Origin: an uncultured Caryophanales bacterium
GTDB lineage: Bacteria > Bacillota_I > Bacilli_A > RF39 > UBA660
Length of the DNA: 40,874 nucleotides
Reading direction: 5' to 3'
Assembly: GCA_946412015.1 (NCBI GenBank)
Contig: CAMKGA010000014.1
Location: 1-40,874 of the forward strand
The notes under the pieces were generated by a model that saw only the letters and a list, made by a program, of their open reading frames with translations, did not search any database and was not told where the DNA came from. The translations under genes were made by a program, and so were the position numbers. Of this stretch, positions 7,155 to 16,056 are shown piece after piece; position 1 is the first letter of the stretch, and every line of letters starts with the position of its first letter.

Positions 7155-7290
7155 TTGGGAGATAATGGTGTACGAAGGTAGGACTTTGTGCGAAAGGCAC
7201 TGTTTTGTGAAACAAAGCAGTGGAATAGGTAGCACCCGTATGGTGTCTATCGTAAGCTTTAACGATTGCACTATAGGTGCGAGAGTGAAG
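7155..7290 (+). ncRNA. Structured repeat, right copy (fuller version)
   Basis: It starts three bases after the IS right end and repeats the 99-base unit seen at 5695, then extends. Successive hairpins are GTGC/GCAC (7188-7200), TGTTTTG/CAAAGCA (7201-7219), GGTAGCACC with GGTG-CTATC (7228-7251, one bulged T) and TTGCAC/GTGCGA (7266-7282). Several loops contain GAAA-like or purine-rich sequence. There is no open reading frame. The order of hairpins suggests a folded RNA. I cannot match it to a known family. Confidence 0.55.
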
Positions 7291-7334
7291 ATAATATAAC
7301 TAAATAGTAACGAAAAAAATTAATGAAAAAAAAT

Positions 7335-7380
7335 ATCAGACCAAAGGATTGAATATCATTTGGTCTGATTGATTTTTTTT
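7335..7380 (+). terminator. Rho-independent terminator after the structured repeat
   Basis: ATCAGACCAAA and TTTGGTCTGAT form an 11-bp stem with a 13-base loop. After a short TGA spacer come eight T. It could end a transcript from the structured repeat at 7155. Confidence 0.7.
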
Positions 7381-7499
7381 AAAAGATTACATGTCTATAT
7401 ACTAGGTATTTTTTCATGATATAATAAATTATAGTTAGAGAGTAATATTTATATGGAGTATAAATTGTAAAATATAAAGTCATAAATATTTTAAAGTTA

Positions 7500-7535
7500 A
7501 AAAGTCATAACTTTAGATGTTTATGACTCTTTTTG
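7500..7535 (+). terminator. Second terminator-like hairpin
   Basis: AAAGTCATAA and TTTATGACTCTTTTT form a stem and T-run. A TGATATAAT extended -10 sits upstream at 7417-7425, so a short transcript between the two is possible, but no gene is visible there. Confidence 0.45.
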
Positions 7536-7574
7536 ATATACTTATATTATCTCATACTAGGAGTTGATATAAGT

Positions 7575-7805
7575 ATGAGAAAAGATATAATGATAGAAAA
7601 AATAATTATTGGAGGTGAAAAATTGAATAAAAGTGAATTAGCTAGACAATATGATTGCTGCTAGAGAACTATTGATAGAAGATTAAATCCATAAAATATC
7701 AAAGAAAAAAAAATGAAAAGGATTTATACTTCAAAACTTGATGAATTTAAAAATATTATTGATGAAAAAAAGGATTTAGATATATTAGAAAAAATAATAA
7801 ATTAG
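7575..7805 (+). pseudogene. IS21-type IstA transposase, N-terminal remnant with stops
   Basis: Starting at ATG 7575, about 25 bases before an internal GGAGGTG, one frame reads MRKDIMIEKIIIGGEKL, NKSELARQYDCC, stop, RTIDRRLNP, stop, and RIYTSKLDEFKNIIDEKKDL. This is the helix-turn-helix start of IS21-type IstA proteins, interrupted by TAG and TAA and followed by nothing like the catalytic core. The DNA from 7806 to 7987 is A/T-rich and shows no gene I can support. Confidence 0.6.
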
Positions 7806-7987
7806 TAGTTAAAGTAAAAAATCAAACAAAGAAAAGATTTAAAAGAAGAATAAAAACTATTTATAAATTATATATCAATTGATAAATATTATGATTTAGG
7901 AAGTAAAGTTATAATAAGTGATAATAATGATTTATTATATGTAATGAAATTTTAATAGATTTATTATTTTACAATTTATAATATAAA

Positions 7988-7996
7988 TGATATAAT
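7988..7996 (+). promoter_or_regulatory. Extended -10 element before lepA
   Basis: TGATATAAT, an extended -10 of the housekeeping sigma factor, 25 bases before the lepA start and upstream of its AGGAG site. No good -35 is visible, as expected for extended -10 promoters. Confidence 0.5.
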
Positions 7997-8020
7997 TATT
8001 TAGGCAAAAAAGGAGTTATT

Positions 8021-9811
8021 ATGAAACAAGAAAATATACGTAATTTTTCTATTATAGCTCATATAGATCATGGAAAAAGTACAATTGCAGATAGAATATT
8101 AGAGTTAACTGGCGCAGTTAGTAAGCGTGAAATTAAAGAACAAATGTTAGATAGTATGGATATAGAGCGTGAGCGTGGTATAACTATAAAGCTAAATGCT
8201 GTACAATTAAAATATCACTATAAAAACGAAGACTATATTTTAAATTTAATTGATACACCAGGGCATGTGGATTTTTCGTATGAAGTATCTCGTAGTCTTG
8301 CTGCATGTGAGGGGGCTATACTTGTTGTAGATGCTGCACAAGGAGTTGAAGCGCAAACATTAGCTAATTTATATTTAGCTATGGAAAACGATTTAAAAAT
8401 AATTCCTGTTATTAATAAAATCGATCTTCCAAATGCAGATGTTGATAGAGTAAAAAAAGAACTTATTGATAATTTAGGATTTGAAGATGATGAAATTATA
8501 CTATGTAGTGGCAAGGCAGGAATTGGAATTCAAGAATTAGTTGAAGCTGTTATTGATAGAATACCTAATCCAAAGGTAGAATCTAATGATTTACAAGCTT
8601 TGATATTTGATTCATATTTTGATGCATATCGTGGTATAGTTATAATTCTTAGAGTATTCAATGGTTCTATTAAAGTAGGAGATAAAATAAAGATGCATGC
8701 AACGGGCGCAGTATATGATGTTGTAAGTGTTGGAGTGCATAATCCTAAAGAATGTATTAAAGATAAACTGGTAAGTGGTGAGGTTGGTTTTATAACTGCT
8801 AGTATAAAAAGTATTAGTGATGTTAAAGTTGGAGATACTATTGTTAAAGAAAATTCATTAATGGCACCACTACCTGGATATCAACCAATGAAACCTATGG
8901 TTTTTTGTGGACTTTATCCAATAGAATCTAGCAAGTTTCCAGCACTTAGAGAAGCATTAGATAAATTAAAATTGAATGATGCGTCTTTAGAATTTGAACC
9001 TGAAACTAGTGAAGCATTAGGATTTGGATTTAGATGTGGATTCTTAGGATTACTTCATATGGAAATAATTCAAGAGAGAATAGAAAGAGAATTTGATATA
9101 GATTTGATAGCTACTAGTCCAAGTGTTATATATAAAATAGAATTAACTGATGGAAGCAGTATTTATATTGATTCACCATCTAAGATGCCAGAAAGACAAA
9201 GAATCAGTAAAATATATGAGCCATACATTAAAACAAATATATTTGTACCAAGTGATTATATAGGTGCGATTATGAAATTATGTCAAGATAAAAGAGGTAA
9301 TTATAAATCATTAGAATATATAGATTTAAAAAGAGTAAACATTCATTATGAAATACCATTATCAGAAATAGTATATGACTTTTTTGATAGATTAAAATCT
9401 ACTACTAAGGGATATGCATCTTTTGATTATGATTTAATTGGATATAAAGAATCTAAATTAGTAAAAATGGATATTTTATTAAATGGCAAAGTAGTTGATG
9501 CATTAAGTTTAATTGTACATAAAGATTTTGCATACAATAGAGGTAAAAGTATTGTAGAGGCATTAAGAAAGTTAATTCCACGTCAACAATTTGAAATACC
9601 AATACAAGCAGTAATAGGTTCTAAAGCTATTGCAAGAACTGATATAAAGGCTGTTAGAAAAAATGTTTTAGCCAAGTGCTATGGTGGAGATGTATCTAGA
9701 AAAAGAAAATTACTAGAAGCTCAAAAAGAAGGAAAAAAACGTATGAAAATGGTTGGAAATGTCGAAGTTCCACAGGAAGCATTTTTAGCGGTTTTATCTA
9801 TGGAAGAATAA
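8021..9811 (+). CDS. lepA: Elongation factor 4 (LepA), ribosomal back-translocase GTPase
   Basis: EF4 is a translational GTPase that acts on stalled or misassembled ribosomes. The 596-aa protein is full length. GTPase motifs are in order: AHIDHGKST (G1), RGITI (G2), DTPGHVDF (G3), NKIDLP (G4) and SGKAGIG (G5). Domain II follows, then the EF-G-like domains, with [20 protein letters not shown] and the LepA-specific C-terminal region ([20 protein letters not shown], then PQEAF) that reaches toward the peptidyl-transferase centre. Start ATG 8021 follows AAAGGAG. The hemW-like gene begins two bases after the stop, so the two are co-transcribed; this order is conserved in many Bacillota. Confidence 0.97.
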   Translation: MKQENIRNFSIIAHIDHGKSTIADRILELTGAVSKREIKEQMLDSMDIERERGITIKLNAVQLKYHYKNEDYILNLIDTPGHVDFSYEVSRSLAACEGAILVVDAAQGVEAQTLANLYLAMENDLKIIPVINKIDLPNADVDRVKKELIDNLGFEDDEIILCSGKAGIGIQELVEAVIDRIPNPKVESNDLQALIFDSYFDAYRGIVIILRVFNGSIKVGDKIKMHATGAVYDVVSVGVHNPKECIKDKLVSGEVGFITASIKSISDVKVGDTIVKENSLMAPLPGYQPMKPMVFCGLYPIESSKFPALREALDKLKLNDASLEFEPETSEALGFGFRCGFLGLLHMEIIQERIEREFDIDLIATSPSVIYKIELTDGSSIYIDSPSKMPERQRISKIYEPYIKTNIFVPSDYIGAIMKLCQDKRGNYKSLEYIDLKRVNIHYEIPLSEIVYDFFDRLKSTTKGYASFDYDLIGYKESKLVKMDILLNGKVVDALSLIVHKDFAYNRGKSIVEALRKLIPRQQFEIPIQAVIGSKAIARTDIKAVRKNVLAKCYGGDVSRKRKLLEAQKEGKKRMKMVGNVEVPQEAFLAVLSMEE

Positions 9812-9812
9812 T

Positions 9813-10937
9813 ATGAATAGTATTAAAAGTGCATATATACATATACCTTTTTGTAATTCTATATGTAGTTACTGTGATTTTTGCAAAATATATTATAATA
9901 GTGATATAGTATCTAATTATTTAAATGCTTTAGAAAAAGAGATAAAATTAAAATATAATTATGAGAAATTAAATACTATATATATTGGTGGTGGAACTCC
10001 TAGTTCACTTAATATAAAAGAATTAGAAAAGTTATTTAAAATAATAGATATATTAAATAAAGAAGATAACTGTGAGATAACTTTTGAGTGTAATATTGAT
10101 TCTATAGATTTAGAAAAATTAGAATTTTTATATAAAAGAGGAGTTAATAGACTAAGTATTGGAATAGAATCATTTAATAGTGAGATTATTAAATATTTAA
10201 ATAGAAAGCATACAAAAGAAGAGGCTATAAAAAAGATAAAGTTAGCTAAAAAAGTTGGATTTAAAAATATAAATGTTGATTTAATGTACGCTATACCAAT
10301 AGAAGATAAATACATTTTAAAAGATGATTTAAATTATATTATAAGTATGGATGTAGAACACATTTCAACATATTCACTAATAATTGAGCCACATACAGTT
10401 TTATATAATAAAAAAGTAAATTATATTGATGAAGAAATTGATTTTGAAATGTATAAATTAATATGTGATACATTAAAAGAAAATAATTATATTCATTATG
10501 AAATAAGTAATTTTGCCAAAGATGGTTATGAAGCTAAACATAATTTAGTTTACTGGAATAATATGAATTATTATGGCTTTGGAGTAGGGGCTAGTGGATA
10601 TATTAATAATGTTCGTTATGATAATACTAGAAGTATTAATAAATATATAAATGGTAATTATGTATTAAATGAAGATATTCTAGATTTTAATACTATAGTT
10701 GAAAATGAATTTATTTTAGGTTTAAGAAAATTAAATGGAATAAATTTGTTTGAATTTGAGAAAAAATATAATTTTAAAGCTACTGATATTCCTATAGTTC
10801 AAACACTTATAAAAGAGAAAAAAATAAATATTAAAAATGGTTATTTATATATATGTAGTAATTTTATCTATCAAGAAAACAGTATTTTACTTGAGTTTTT
10901 AGATATAAATTATGAAATTGTAAAAAATAGTAATTGA
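9813..10937 (+). CDS. hemW: HemW-like radical SAM protein (coproporphyrinogen oxidase family)
   Basis: HemW proteins are radical SAM haem chaperones often misnamed oxygen-independent coproporphyrinogen III oxidase. The 374-aa protein has the cluster motif C14-x3-C18-x2-C21 inside PFCNSICSYCDFC. It also has the SAM-binding GGGTPS stretch at about 59-64, FECNID, RLSIGIESF and INVDLMYAIP, all typical of HemW/HemN, and YEISNFAK and NLVYW of HemW. Its length fits HemW (about 380 aa) rather than HemN (about 455). It starts two bases after lepA, with its ribosome site inside the lepA end, implying coupling. Haem use in this organism is unproven; no other haem gene lies nearby. Confidence 0.88.
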   Translation: MNSIKSAYIHIPFCNSICSYCDFCKIYYNSDIVSNYLNALEKEIKLKYNYEKLNTIYIGGGTPSSLNIKELEKLFKIIDILNKEDNCEITFECNIDSIDLEKLEFLYKRGVNRLSIGIESFNSEIIKYLNRKHTKEEAIKKIKLAKKVGFKNINVDLMYAIPIEDKYILKDDLNYIISMDVEHISTYSLIIEPHTVLYNKKVNYIDEEIDFEMYKLICDTLKENNYIHYEISNFAKDGYEAKHNLVYWNNMNYYGFGVGASGYINNVRYDNTRSINKYINGNYVLNEDILDFNTIVENEFILGLRKLNGINLFEFEKKYNFKATDIPIVQTLIKEKKINIKNGYLYICSNFIYQENSILLEFLDINYEIVKNSN

Positions 10938-10963
10938 TGTTATAATTTAGAAAGTGGTGAAAT

Positions 10964-13009
10964 ATGAATAATTTAATGAATAAAATTTCTAAGTTTACTT
11001 TAAAATTTAGTAGTCATTTAAAAAAAAGACTTATTAATTTGTTTAAAAATATATTAGTTTATATAAAGACAAATCTACTTGTTGAGGTATTTATTATAGT
11101 AAATATTATTAATGGTATTATTTTAAGATTTTTAACAGTAAAAAACCAGTTTGCAATAAAACCTGCTTTAGGGGATTTAACTTTACTTATTGCAATATCT
11201 GCTTTTTGTTATTTTATAAAACCTAAAAAGCAAGTTAGATATTTATTTGTCTTTTCTATAATATTTAGTTTAGTTTGTTTTATCAACTGTGTATATTATA
11301 GTAATTATATTTCTTTTGCATCATTTTCTATGTTATCTACTGCAACTGAATTAACTGGATATACTGATGCTGTAGTTCAAAATATATTAGAGTTTAAAGA
11401 TTTTATATTTTTTATTCCTCCATTTATACTTCTATTTTTTCACATTCAATTTAAGAAAAAAGATTATTATAATCGAGTAGAAAAAATAGAAAAAGGAAGA
11501 AAAAGATTTTTAAATACAATTGGGATTACATTGATATCGTTAGGTATTTTTGTAACACAATTAACATCTACTGATTTAAGTAGATTAAATAAACAATGGA
11601 ATAGATCATCTATTGTAATGGAGTTTGGTATATATATTTATCAGACTAATGATTTAGTAAGTTGTATAAAAACAAAAATGAATACAATGTTTGGTTATGA
11701 TGAGGCTGCTAAGAAGTTTAGAGAATATTATTCTACTAAAGAAAAGTCTGAGGCAAATAAATATACTGATATTTTTAAAGGCAAAAATGTTTTAGTTATT
11801 CATGCGGAATCATTTCAAGGATTTACAATGAATTTAAAATTTAATGATCAAGAGTTAACTCCTAATATGAATCGTTTATCTAAAGAAGGAATATATTTTG
11901 ATAATTTTTATGCAGAAGAGTCTACAGGTACTAGTAGTGATACAGAATTTACTTTTTCATCAAGTTTAATGCCTGCCTCTAATGGGACAGTGTTTATGAA
12001 TTATTTTAATAGAAAATATGTAACAACACAAAAATTATTAAAAGAACAAGGATATTATACATTTAGTATGCATGGAAATAATGGTAGTGCATGGAATAGA
12101 GATGTTATGTATAAATATATAGGATATGATAAATTCTATAGTAAAAAAGATTTTGAAATAGATGAGGAAATTGGATTAGGACTATCTGATAAGTCATTCT
12201 TTAGACAGTCAGTTGAGAAAATTAAAGATATCAATAATGAACATGATAAATGGTATGGATTACTTGTTATGCTTACTAATCACACACCATTTAGTGATAT
12301 AAAAAATTATTCTGATTATTCAGTTGATTTAAATAATGAAGATGGTACTGTTACAAGTTATCTTGAAGGTAGCAAGATGGGAAATTATTTAAAATCAGTT
12401 CATTATGCTGATGAAGCTATAGGCCAACTTATGAACTCATTAGAAGAAGAAGGACTTCTTGATGATACAATTGTTGTTATATATGGGGATCATGATGCTA
12501 AATTAAAAACTGGTGAATTTGAAAGATTATATTATAATGAAAATATTGACTCTATTTTAATAGATCCAAATAAAAAAATTGAAACCATAGATGATTATAC
12601 ATATGAATTAAATAGAAAAGTTCCATTTATAATTTGGTCAAAGGATAAATTAAATACTGATTATACTGGAACATTTAATAAAGTTATGGGAATGATTGAT
12701 GTATCTCCAACTTTAGGTAATATGTTAGGATTTTACAATCAATATGCTCTTGGAGTAGATATCTTTAGTGTTGATGAGAATGTTATAGTATTTCCAGATG
12801 GAAATTGGATGACAAATAAACTTTATTATAATAGTTCAAAAAAGGAATATAGGCAGCTTGAACAAGATACATCTATAAGTATTGATTATATAGACAAATA
12901 TAGTCGTCATGCAGAACTTTTAATAGATCTATCTAATGGTATTATTGATTATGATCTTATTAAAAAAGTCGATGAAGGAGATGTTCAACTAAATATAGGC
13001 GAAAATTAA
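10964..13009 (+). CDS. ltaS: LTA synthase-family membrane phosphoglycerol transferase
   Basis: LtaS-type enzymes polymerise glycerol-phosphate from phosphatidylglycerol into lipoteichoic acid on the outer face of the membrane. The 681-aa protein has five N-terminal membrane helices (about 37-57, 69-85, 92-112, 145-162, 183-201), then an extracellular sulfatase-fold domain. Landmarks are VIHAESFQ (metal Glu282), TGTSSDTEF (nucleophile region), MHGNNGSAWNR, NHTPF and YGDHDA. In S. aureus LtaS the nucleophile is Thr in GKTSD; here the aligned residue appears to be Ser324, with Thr323 beside it. A TGTTATAAT extended -10 lies at 10938-10946, so it can be transcribed apart from hemW. It could be one of several paralogues with a different glycerophosphate role. 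Confidence 0.88.
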   Translation: MNNLMNKISKFTLKFSSHLKKRLINLFKNILVYIKTNLLVEVFIIVNIINGIILRFLTVKNQFAIKPALGDLTLLIAISAFCYFIKPKKQVRYLFVFSIIFSLVCFINCVYYSNYISFASFSMLSTATELTGYTDAVVQNILEFKDFIFFIPPFILLFFHIQFKKKDYYNRVEKIEKGRKRFLNTIGITLISLGIFVTQLTSTDLSRLNKQWNRSSIVMEFGIYIYQTNDLVSCIKTKMNTMFGYDEAAKKFREYYSTKEKSEANKYTDIFKGKNVLVIHAESFQGFTMNLKFNDQELTPNMNRLSKEGIYFDNFYAEESTGTSSDTEFTFSSSLMPASNGTVFMNYFNRKYVTTQKLLKEQGYYTFSMHGNNGSAWNRDVMYKYIGYDKFYSKKDFEIDEEIGLGLSDKSFFRQSVEKIKDINNEHDKWYGLLVMLTNHTPFSDIKNYSDYSVDLNNEDGTVTSYLEGSKMGNYLKSVHYADEAIGQLMNSLEEEGLLDDTIVVIYGDHDAKLKTGEFERLYYNENIDSILIDPNKKIETIDDYTYELNRKVPFIIWSKDKLNTDYTGTFNKVMGMIDVSPTLGNMLGFYNQYALGVDIFSVDENVIVFPDGNWMTNKLYYNSSKKEYRQLEQDTSISIDYIDKYSRHAELLIDLSNGIIDYDLIKKVDEGDVQLNIGEN

Positions 13010-13037
13010 TCTTATTTTTATTAAGGTTAATTTTTTT
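13004..13037 (+). terminator. Terminator of the LTA synthase gene
   Basis: AATTAATCTT and AAGGTTAATT form a 10-bp stem with one G-T pair and run into seven T, overlapping the stop codon of the gene. Confidence 0.75.
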
Positions 13038-13038
13038 A

Positions 13039-13067
13039 TTGACTTGAAATTTCGTATGTGTTAAGAT
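13039..13067 (+). promoter_or_regulatory. Sigma-A promoter of the tRNA cluster
   Basis: TTGACT, a 17-base spacer and TAAGAT, 20 bases before tRNA-Gln. This is the best -35/-10 pair in the window and suits constitutive tRNA transcription. Confidence 0.7.
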
Positions 13068-13086
13068 ATATTTGGTTAGTAAATAT

Positions 13087-13161
13087 TGCCCCATAGCCAA
13101 GCGGTAAGGCGGTGGACTCTGACTCCATTATGCATTGGTTCGAATCCAATTGGGGCAGCCA
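13087..13161 (+). tRNA. tRNA-Gln, anticodon CTG
   Basis: Acceptor TGCCCCA pairs with TGGGGCA; the discriminator is G and CCA is encoded. The anticodon arm GTGGA-CTCTGAC-TCCAT gives CTG, decoding CAG. T arm ATTGG-TTCGAAT-CCAAT. First gene of a three-tRNA operon. Confidence 0.92.
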
Positions 13162-13172
13162 TTTTTTTATAT

Positions 13173-13248
13173 GCTGAAATAGCTCAGTTGGTAGAGCAGC
13201 TCACTCGTAATGAGCAGGTCGTAGGTTCAAGTCCTATTTTCAGCACCA
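13173..13248 (+). tRNA. tRNA-Thr, anticodon CGT
   Basis: Acceptor GCTGAAA pairs with TTTCAGC, followed by A and encoded CCA. The anticodon arm GCTCA-CTCGTAA-TGAGC gives CGT, decoding ACG. T arm GTAGG-TTCAAGT-CCTAT. Confidence 0.93.
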
Positions 13249-13280
13249 TTTTAAATATTAAGTTTAATTAAACTTTAATT

Positions 13281-13364
13281 GCAAGAATGGCGGAATGGTA
13301 GACGCGCTACTTTGAGGGGGTAGTGATTAATATCGTGGGAGTTCAACTCTCCTTTCTTGCACCA
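13281..13364 (+). tRNA. tRNA-Leu, anticodon GAG
   Basis: Acceptor GCAAGAA pairs with TTCTTGC, then A and encoded CCA. The anticodon arm CTACT-TTGAGGG-GGTAG gives GAG, decoding CTC and CTT. The long variable arm (TGATTAATATCGTG) is class II, as expected for leucine. Confidence 0.92.
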
Positions 13365-13405
13365 GTGACGAATCTGTTCGAACTATTCGAACTTTAAATA
13401 TAAAT

Positions 13406-13431
13406 ATCAACTCAATTTGGGTTGATTTTTT
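13406..13431 (+). terminator. Terminator of the tRNA operon
   Basis: ATCAACTC and GGGTTGAT form an 8-bp stem with a 5-base loop, followed by T-rich DNA. Confidence 0.75.
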
Positions 13432-13472
13432 GTTTTATAAAAAAATCATCCTACTAAGAAAGGATGGTGCTT

Positions 13473-13748
13473 ATGATAAATATTATCAAGCAAGAAATTA
13501 CAATGGAAGAATCTTTAAAGCAAAGATTAGAGTTTATTTGTGAGTTTTCACATACTACTCCTACTTTTATCAATGGCTTTATTCATAAGGTAGATAAAAC
13601 TAATATTTCTTATGTAGAACCTCATAAGATAATCATTAAAGGTATAACATTTCTTGCTTTTAATTATTCTAATGAGATTTATATCAAGAATTTATCTCAA
13701 AAGATTAAACTATCAGAATTAGAAGATTATTTAAAAGGTATTTACTGA
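13473..13748 (+). CDS. Small unrecognised protein
   Basis: The 91-aa product matches no family I know. It has an amphipathic helical start and a beta-rich middle, with no signal or membrane segment. I start it at ATG 13473, eight bases after AAAGGATGG; the upstream ATG at 13464 overlaps that ribosome site. It is the first gene after the tRNA cluster and may mark the start of the accessory stretch, since everything from here to 28 kb is hypothetical, mobile or sporadic in character. It ends with TGA. Confidence 0.55.
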   Translation: MINIIKQEITMEESLKQRLEFICEFSHTTPTFINGFIHKVDKTNISYVEPHKIIIKGITFLAFNYSNEIYIKNLSQKIKLSELEDYLKGIY

Positions 13749-13807
13749 ATCAATTACATGTTAGAACCGCTAAGTTTTGTGGTATAATTAATCATAGAGG
13801 TGATATA

Positions 13808-14143
13808 GTGATCGGTGTTAAATGCATAATTTATGAAAAAAATAATAGAAGTTTAGTTATTGATATTAACAATGAAAAAAGTAAAATTCAAAATAATGAT
13901 ATTTCAAAATCAATAGATAATAAATTTGTTTTTAAATATTTAGATTCTCTTTACAGGATTATAGACGGTTGGCAAAAAGAATATATTGATACAAGAATAA
14001 TTGATGGAGATAGTTGGAATTTATCTATTACTTATATCAATGGAAGTAAACGAGAATATTATGGCAAATCGAGTTATCCTACTAATTTTGAAGCACTTGA
14101 AAGACTTAATCAAAAATTAATTGATGAGGTGCAAAATGGATAA
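13808..14143 (+). CDS. Unrecognised small protein, partner of the metallopeptidase gene
   Basis: A 111-aa protein starting with GTG at 13808, eight bases after AGAGGTG. It has its own extended -10, TGGTATAAT, at 13780-13788. The C-terminal half has the pattern DGDSWNLSITYINGSKREYYG, a two-strand segment seen in many small Bacillota proteins of unknown function, then a helix. It overlaps the next gene by eight bases (ATGGATAA), so translation of the two is coupled. A two-gene unit with a peptidase could be effector and partner, or chaperone and enzyme; the sequence does not decide this. Confidence 0.65.
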   Translation: MIGVKCIIYEKNNRSLVIDINNEKSKIQNNDISKSIDNKFVFKYLDSLYRIIDGWQKEYIDTRIIDGDSWNLSITYINGSKREYYGKSSYPTNFEALERLNQKLIDEVQNG

Positions 14144-15962
14144 ATTAAATATTGATTTTAAAAGCCTATTACCATATGTTATTGATGCTTTTTCTTCAGT
14201 ATACGGTGAAGAGTATCGCTCTATTATTTCTAAAAAAATAAATAATACTCTTATAATTTCATATCATGATTTTGAGGGATTAAGGGATTATGTATCATAT
14301 TTAAAAAGATGTAAAAGTCGTGAATTTTCTATTCGTTTTTTAGATGAAATAGGAATAGATGTTCAAGCACATAAAAAAGATAATTATACAGAACCTTTAG
14401 ATAGTAAAATTAGAGATATTTTAGAATGTATTATTGATTCAAGTTTTGGCTTTTCTGAAGATGCAGATTATTGGGCACCACTTCTTGCTTTTGATAGTAA
14501 CAATAAAAATAATCAAAAAAGATTACTAGCAAATAAAATAAAAATAATCAATTATCTTCTTGGTAATGTTCAGGATATAATAACTGAAGAAAATTTTGAA
14601 TCCTTTACTGAAACAAAAGAATTTTTAGAATTATTAGAAAAAATAAATGAATTTAAAATGATATACAAAAAATTATTATCAGAATATAATGATTGGGCAA
14701 AGCAATTAGCACCATATGAAAAATACATCGAAGATGAGAAAAAAAGAAAAGAAGATATTATACAAAAAAAGAAAAATGAATTGTTTAGAGAAATTTTTGA
14801 TCAATTACCATTGACTGTAAAAGATTCTATTTCTAGTAAAACTTTTGAAGAGCAACAAAAAATCATTTTAGGTTATACTGATATTTCATCTAAATCCAAT
14901 ATAGAAGCTTTTCGTTATGAACAAATGGAAAAACTTAAATCTCCTAACATTGAACACTGGGACAAATTTTGGATAGTATATTGGCAATCAAATTATTTTA
15001 AAAAATTAGGAATTACTATTCCAAACGAAAAAATGCTAGAGTGTAATTCTGAAGAAGATATTACCAATTATCTAACCTTTTTAAATCAAGATGATATTAA
15101 GAAATATATACCTACAGAAGAATTAATTAGTTATATTTCGGCTACGAGGGAAAAAAAGTATGAAGAAGCTCTTAGGGAATACTATACAACTAGAAAAGAT
15201 TTTACAGATGCTATGAAAACATTTGCTAATAATCAAAATAATTTGAATTATATTTATGATCAAATAAAAAATAAAAGGGTTTGTATTGCAGGACAAGGTG
15301 GTCACAATGACAAAAATGAGTTTTTCTCAATAATGTTTTATACAGTTCGCATAAATGATGGAGGTTATTTACTTCAAAGTTTTATGCATGAATGTGGACA
15401 TATTATAGATCAAATTGAAATAGGTTCTGGTTTTGAGCATTTTGATAGTTTTGACGAAAATATTAAAAAAAATCCATATGACAATGCATTTAGAAAATAT
15501 GAAAAATTTAATGAGACACTTAATGATATGTTTACAATAGAAGCAATTAAATTTTTACAAAGCCAAGGAATATATTTAATTGAGCCAAAAGAATTTACTC
15601 AATTGGATACTAGCAATTGTAATACAGCTTCAATCACTAAGGGCCTATTACAACCACTACTTGAAAAATTTAGAAAGCAAGTTATTAGAGCTAAAATTAA
15701 TTCAGAACCACAAGAACTCATAAAGTACATTGGTGAAGATAATTTTGAAGAATTAGTTGATGCTGTTAATAAGGTTGATTACCTTTCGAGAAATGGTGTT
15801 ATGCCTAAAATAGATAAATCTCCAGAAGATGCCATGGTCATAGAATATTTTGAGCAAATTGAGAGGGTTAAACAAATTTATAATAATATTGATAATTATT
15901 ATGCTAATAAATTTGGAGATTTCCCAACAAGTGAACTTGAAGGAACCACTAAAAAAAAATAA
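14136..15962 (+). CDS. Putative HExxH zinc metallopeptidase, cytoplasmic
   Basis: In this 608-aa protein the zinc-binding motif is H418-E419-C-G-H422 within SFMHECGHIID. A likely third ligand is Glu460 in NETLNDMF, 38 residues after His422, which fits a gluzincin-type arrangement. Upstream is a helical, charged region (about 130-380) with coiled-coil character. There is no signal peptide or membrane helix, so it probably acts inside the cell or is exported by an unusual route. I could not assign it to a named peptidase family; M3-like enzymes are the nearest thought but differ in spacing. Start ATG 14136 follows GATGAGGTG and overlaps the preceding gene. Confidence 0.65.
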   Translation: MDKLNIDFKSLLPYVIDAFSSVYGEEYRSIISKKINNTLIISYHDFEGLRDYVSYLKRCKSREFSIRFLDEIGIDVQAHKKDNYTEPLDSKIRDILECIIDSSFGFSEDADYWAPLLAFDSNNKNNQKRLLANKIKIINYLLGNVQDIITEENFESFTETKEFLELLEKINEFKMIYKKLLSEYNDWAKQLAPYEKYIEDEKKRKEDIIQKKKNELFREIFDQLPLTVKDSISSKTFEEQQKIILGYTDISSKSNIEAFRYEQMEKLKSPNIEHWDKFWIVYWQSNYFKKLGITIPNEKMLECNSEEDITNYLTFLNQDDIKKYIPTEELISYISATREKKYEEALREYYTTRKDFTDAMKTFANNQNNLNYIYDQIKNKRVCIAGQGGHNDKNEFFSIMFYTVRINDGGYLLQSFMHECGHIIDQIEIGSGFEHFDSFDENIKKNPYDNAFRKYEKFNETLNDMFTIEAIKFLQSQGIYLIEPKEFTQLDTSNCNTASITKGLLQPLLEKFRKQVIRAKINSEPQELIKYIGEDNFEELVDAVNKVDYLSRNGVMPKIDKSPEDAMVIEYFEQIERVKQIYNNIDNYYANKFGDFPTSELEGTTKKK

Positions 15963-15967
15963 AATAT

Positions 15968-16010
15968 AAGACGATTAGATTAGTTGAAAAAATCATAAAT
16001 CGTCTTTTTT
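15968..16010 (+). terminator. Terminator after the metallopeptidase gene
   Basis: AGACGATT and AATCGTCT form an 8-bp stem with a long loop, followed by six T. Confidence 0.7.
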
Positions 16011-16016
16011 ATTTTT

Positions 16017-16049
16017 ACTCTAACGATTAAAAAAATCGAGAGTATTTTT
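16017..16049. terminator. Second hairpin at the accessory junction
   Basis: ACTCT-AA-CGATT pairs with AATCG-AGAGT across an A-rich loop, followed by a T-rich stretch. It lies between the metallopeptidase operon and the minus-strand mob fragment, so it can serve either side. Confidence 0.5.
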
Positions 16050-16056
16050 ATTATTT

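Noticed and set aside
7155-7253. The structured repeat as a CRISPR repeat or target-site duplication
   Set aside because: Only two copies, 1.46 kb apart, with 11 differences in 99 bases; no spacer array, and too long and diverged to be a transposition duplication.
13086-13271. 61-codon frame across tRNA-Gln and tRNA-Thr
   Set aside because: It is a chance reading through two tRNA genes.
13375-13396. GTTCGAAC-TA-TTCGAAC after tRNA-Leu as a LexA box or integration site
   Set aside because: The spacing does not fit CGAAC-n4-GTTCG, and I found no second copy of the tRNA-Leu 3' end downstream that would define an integrated element.
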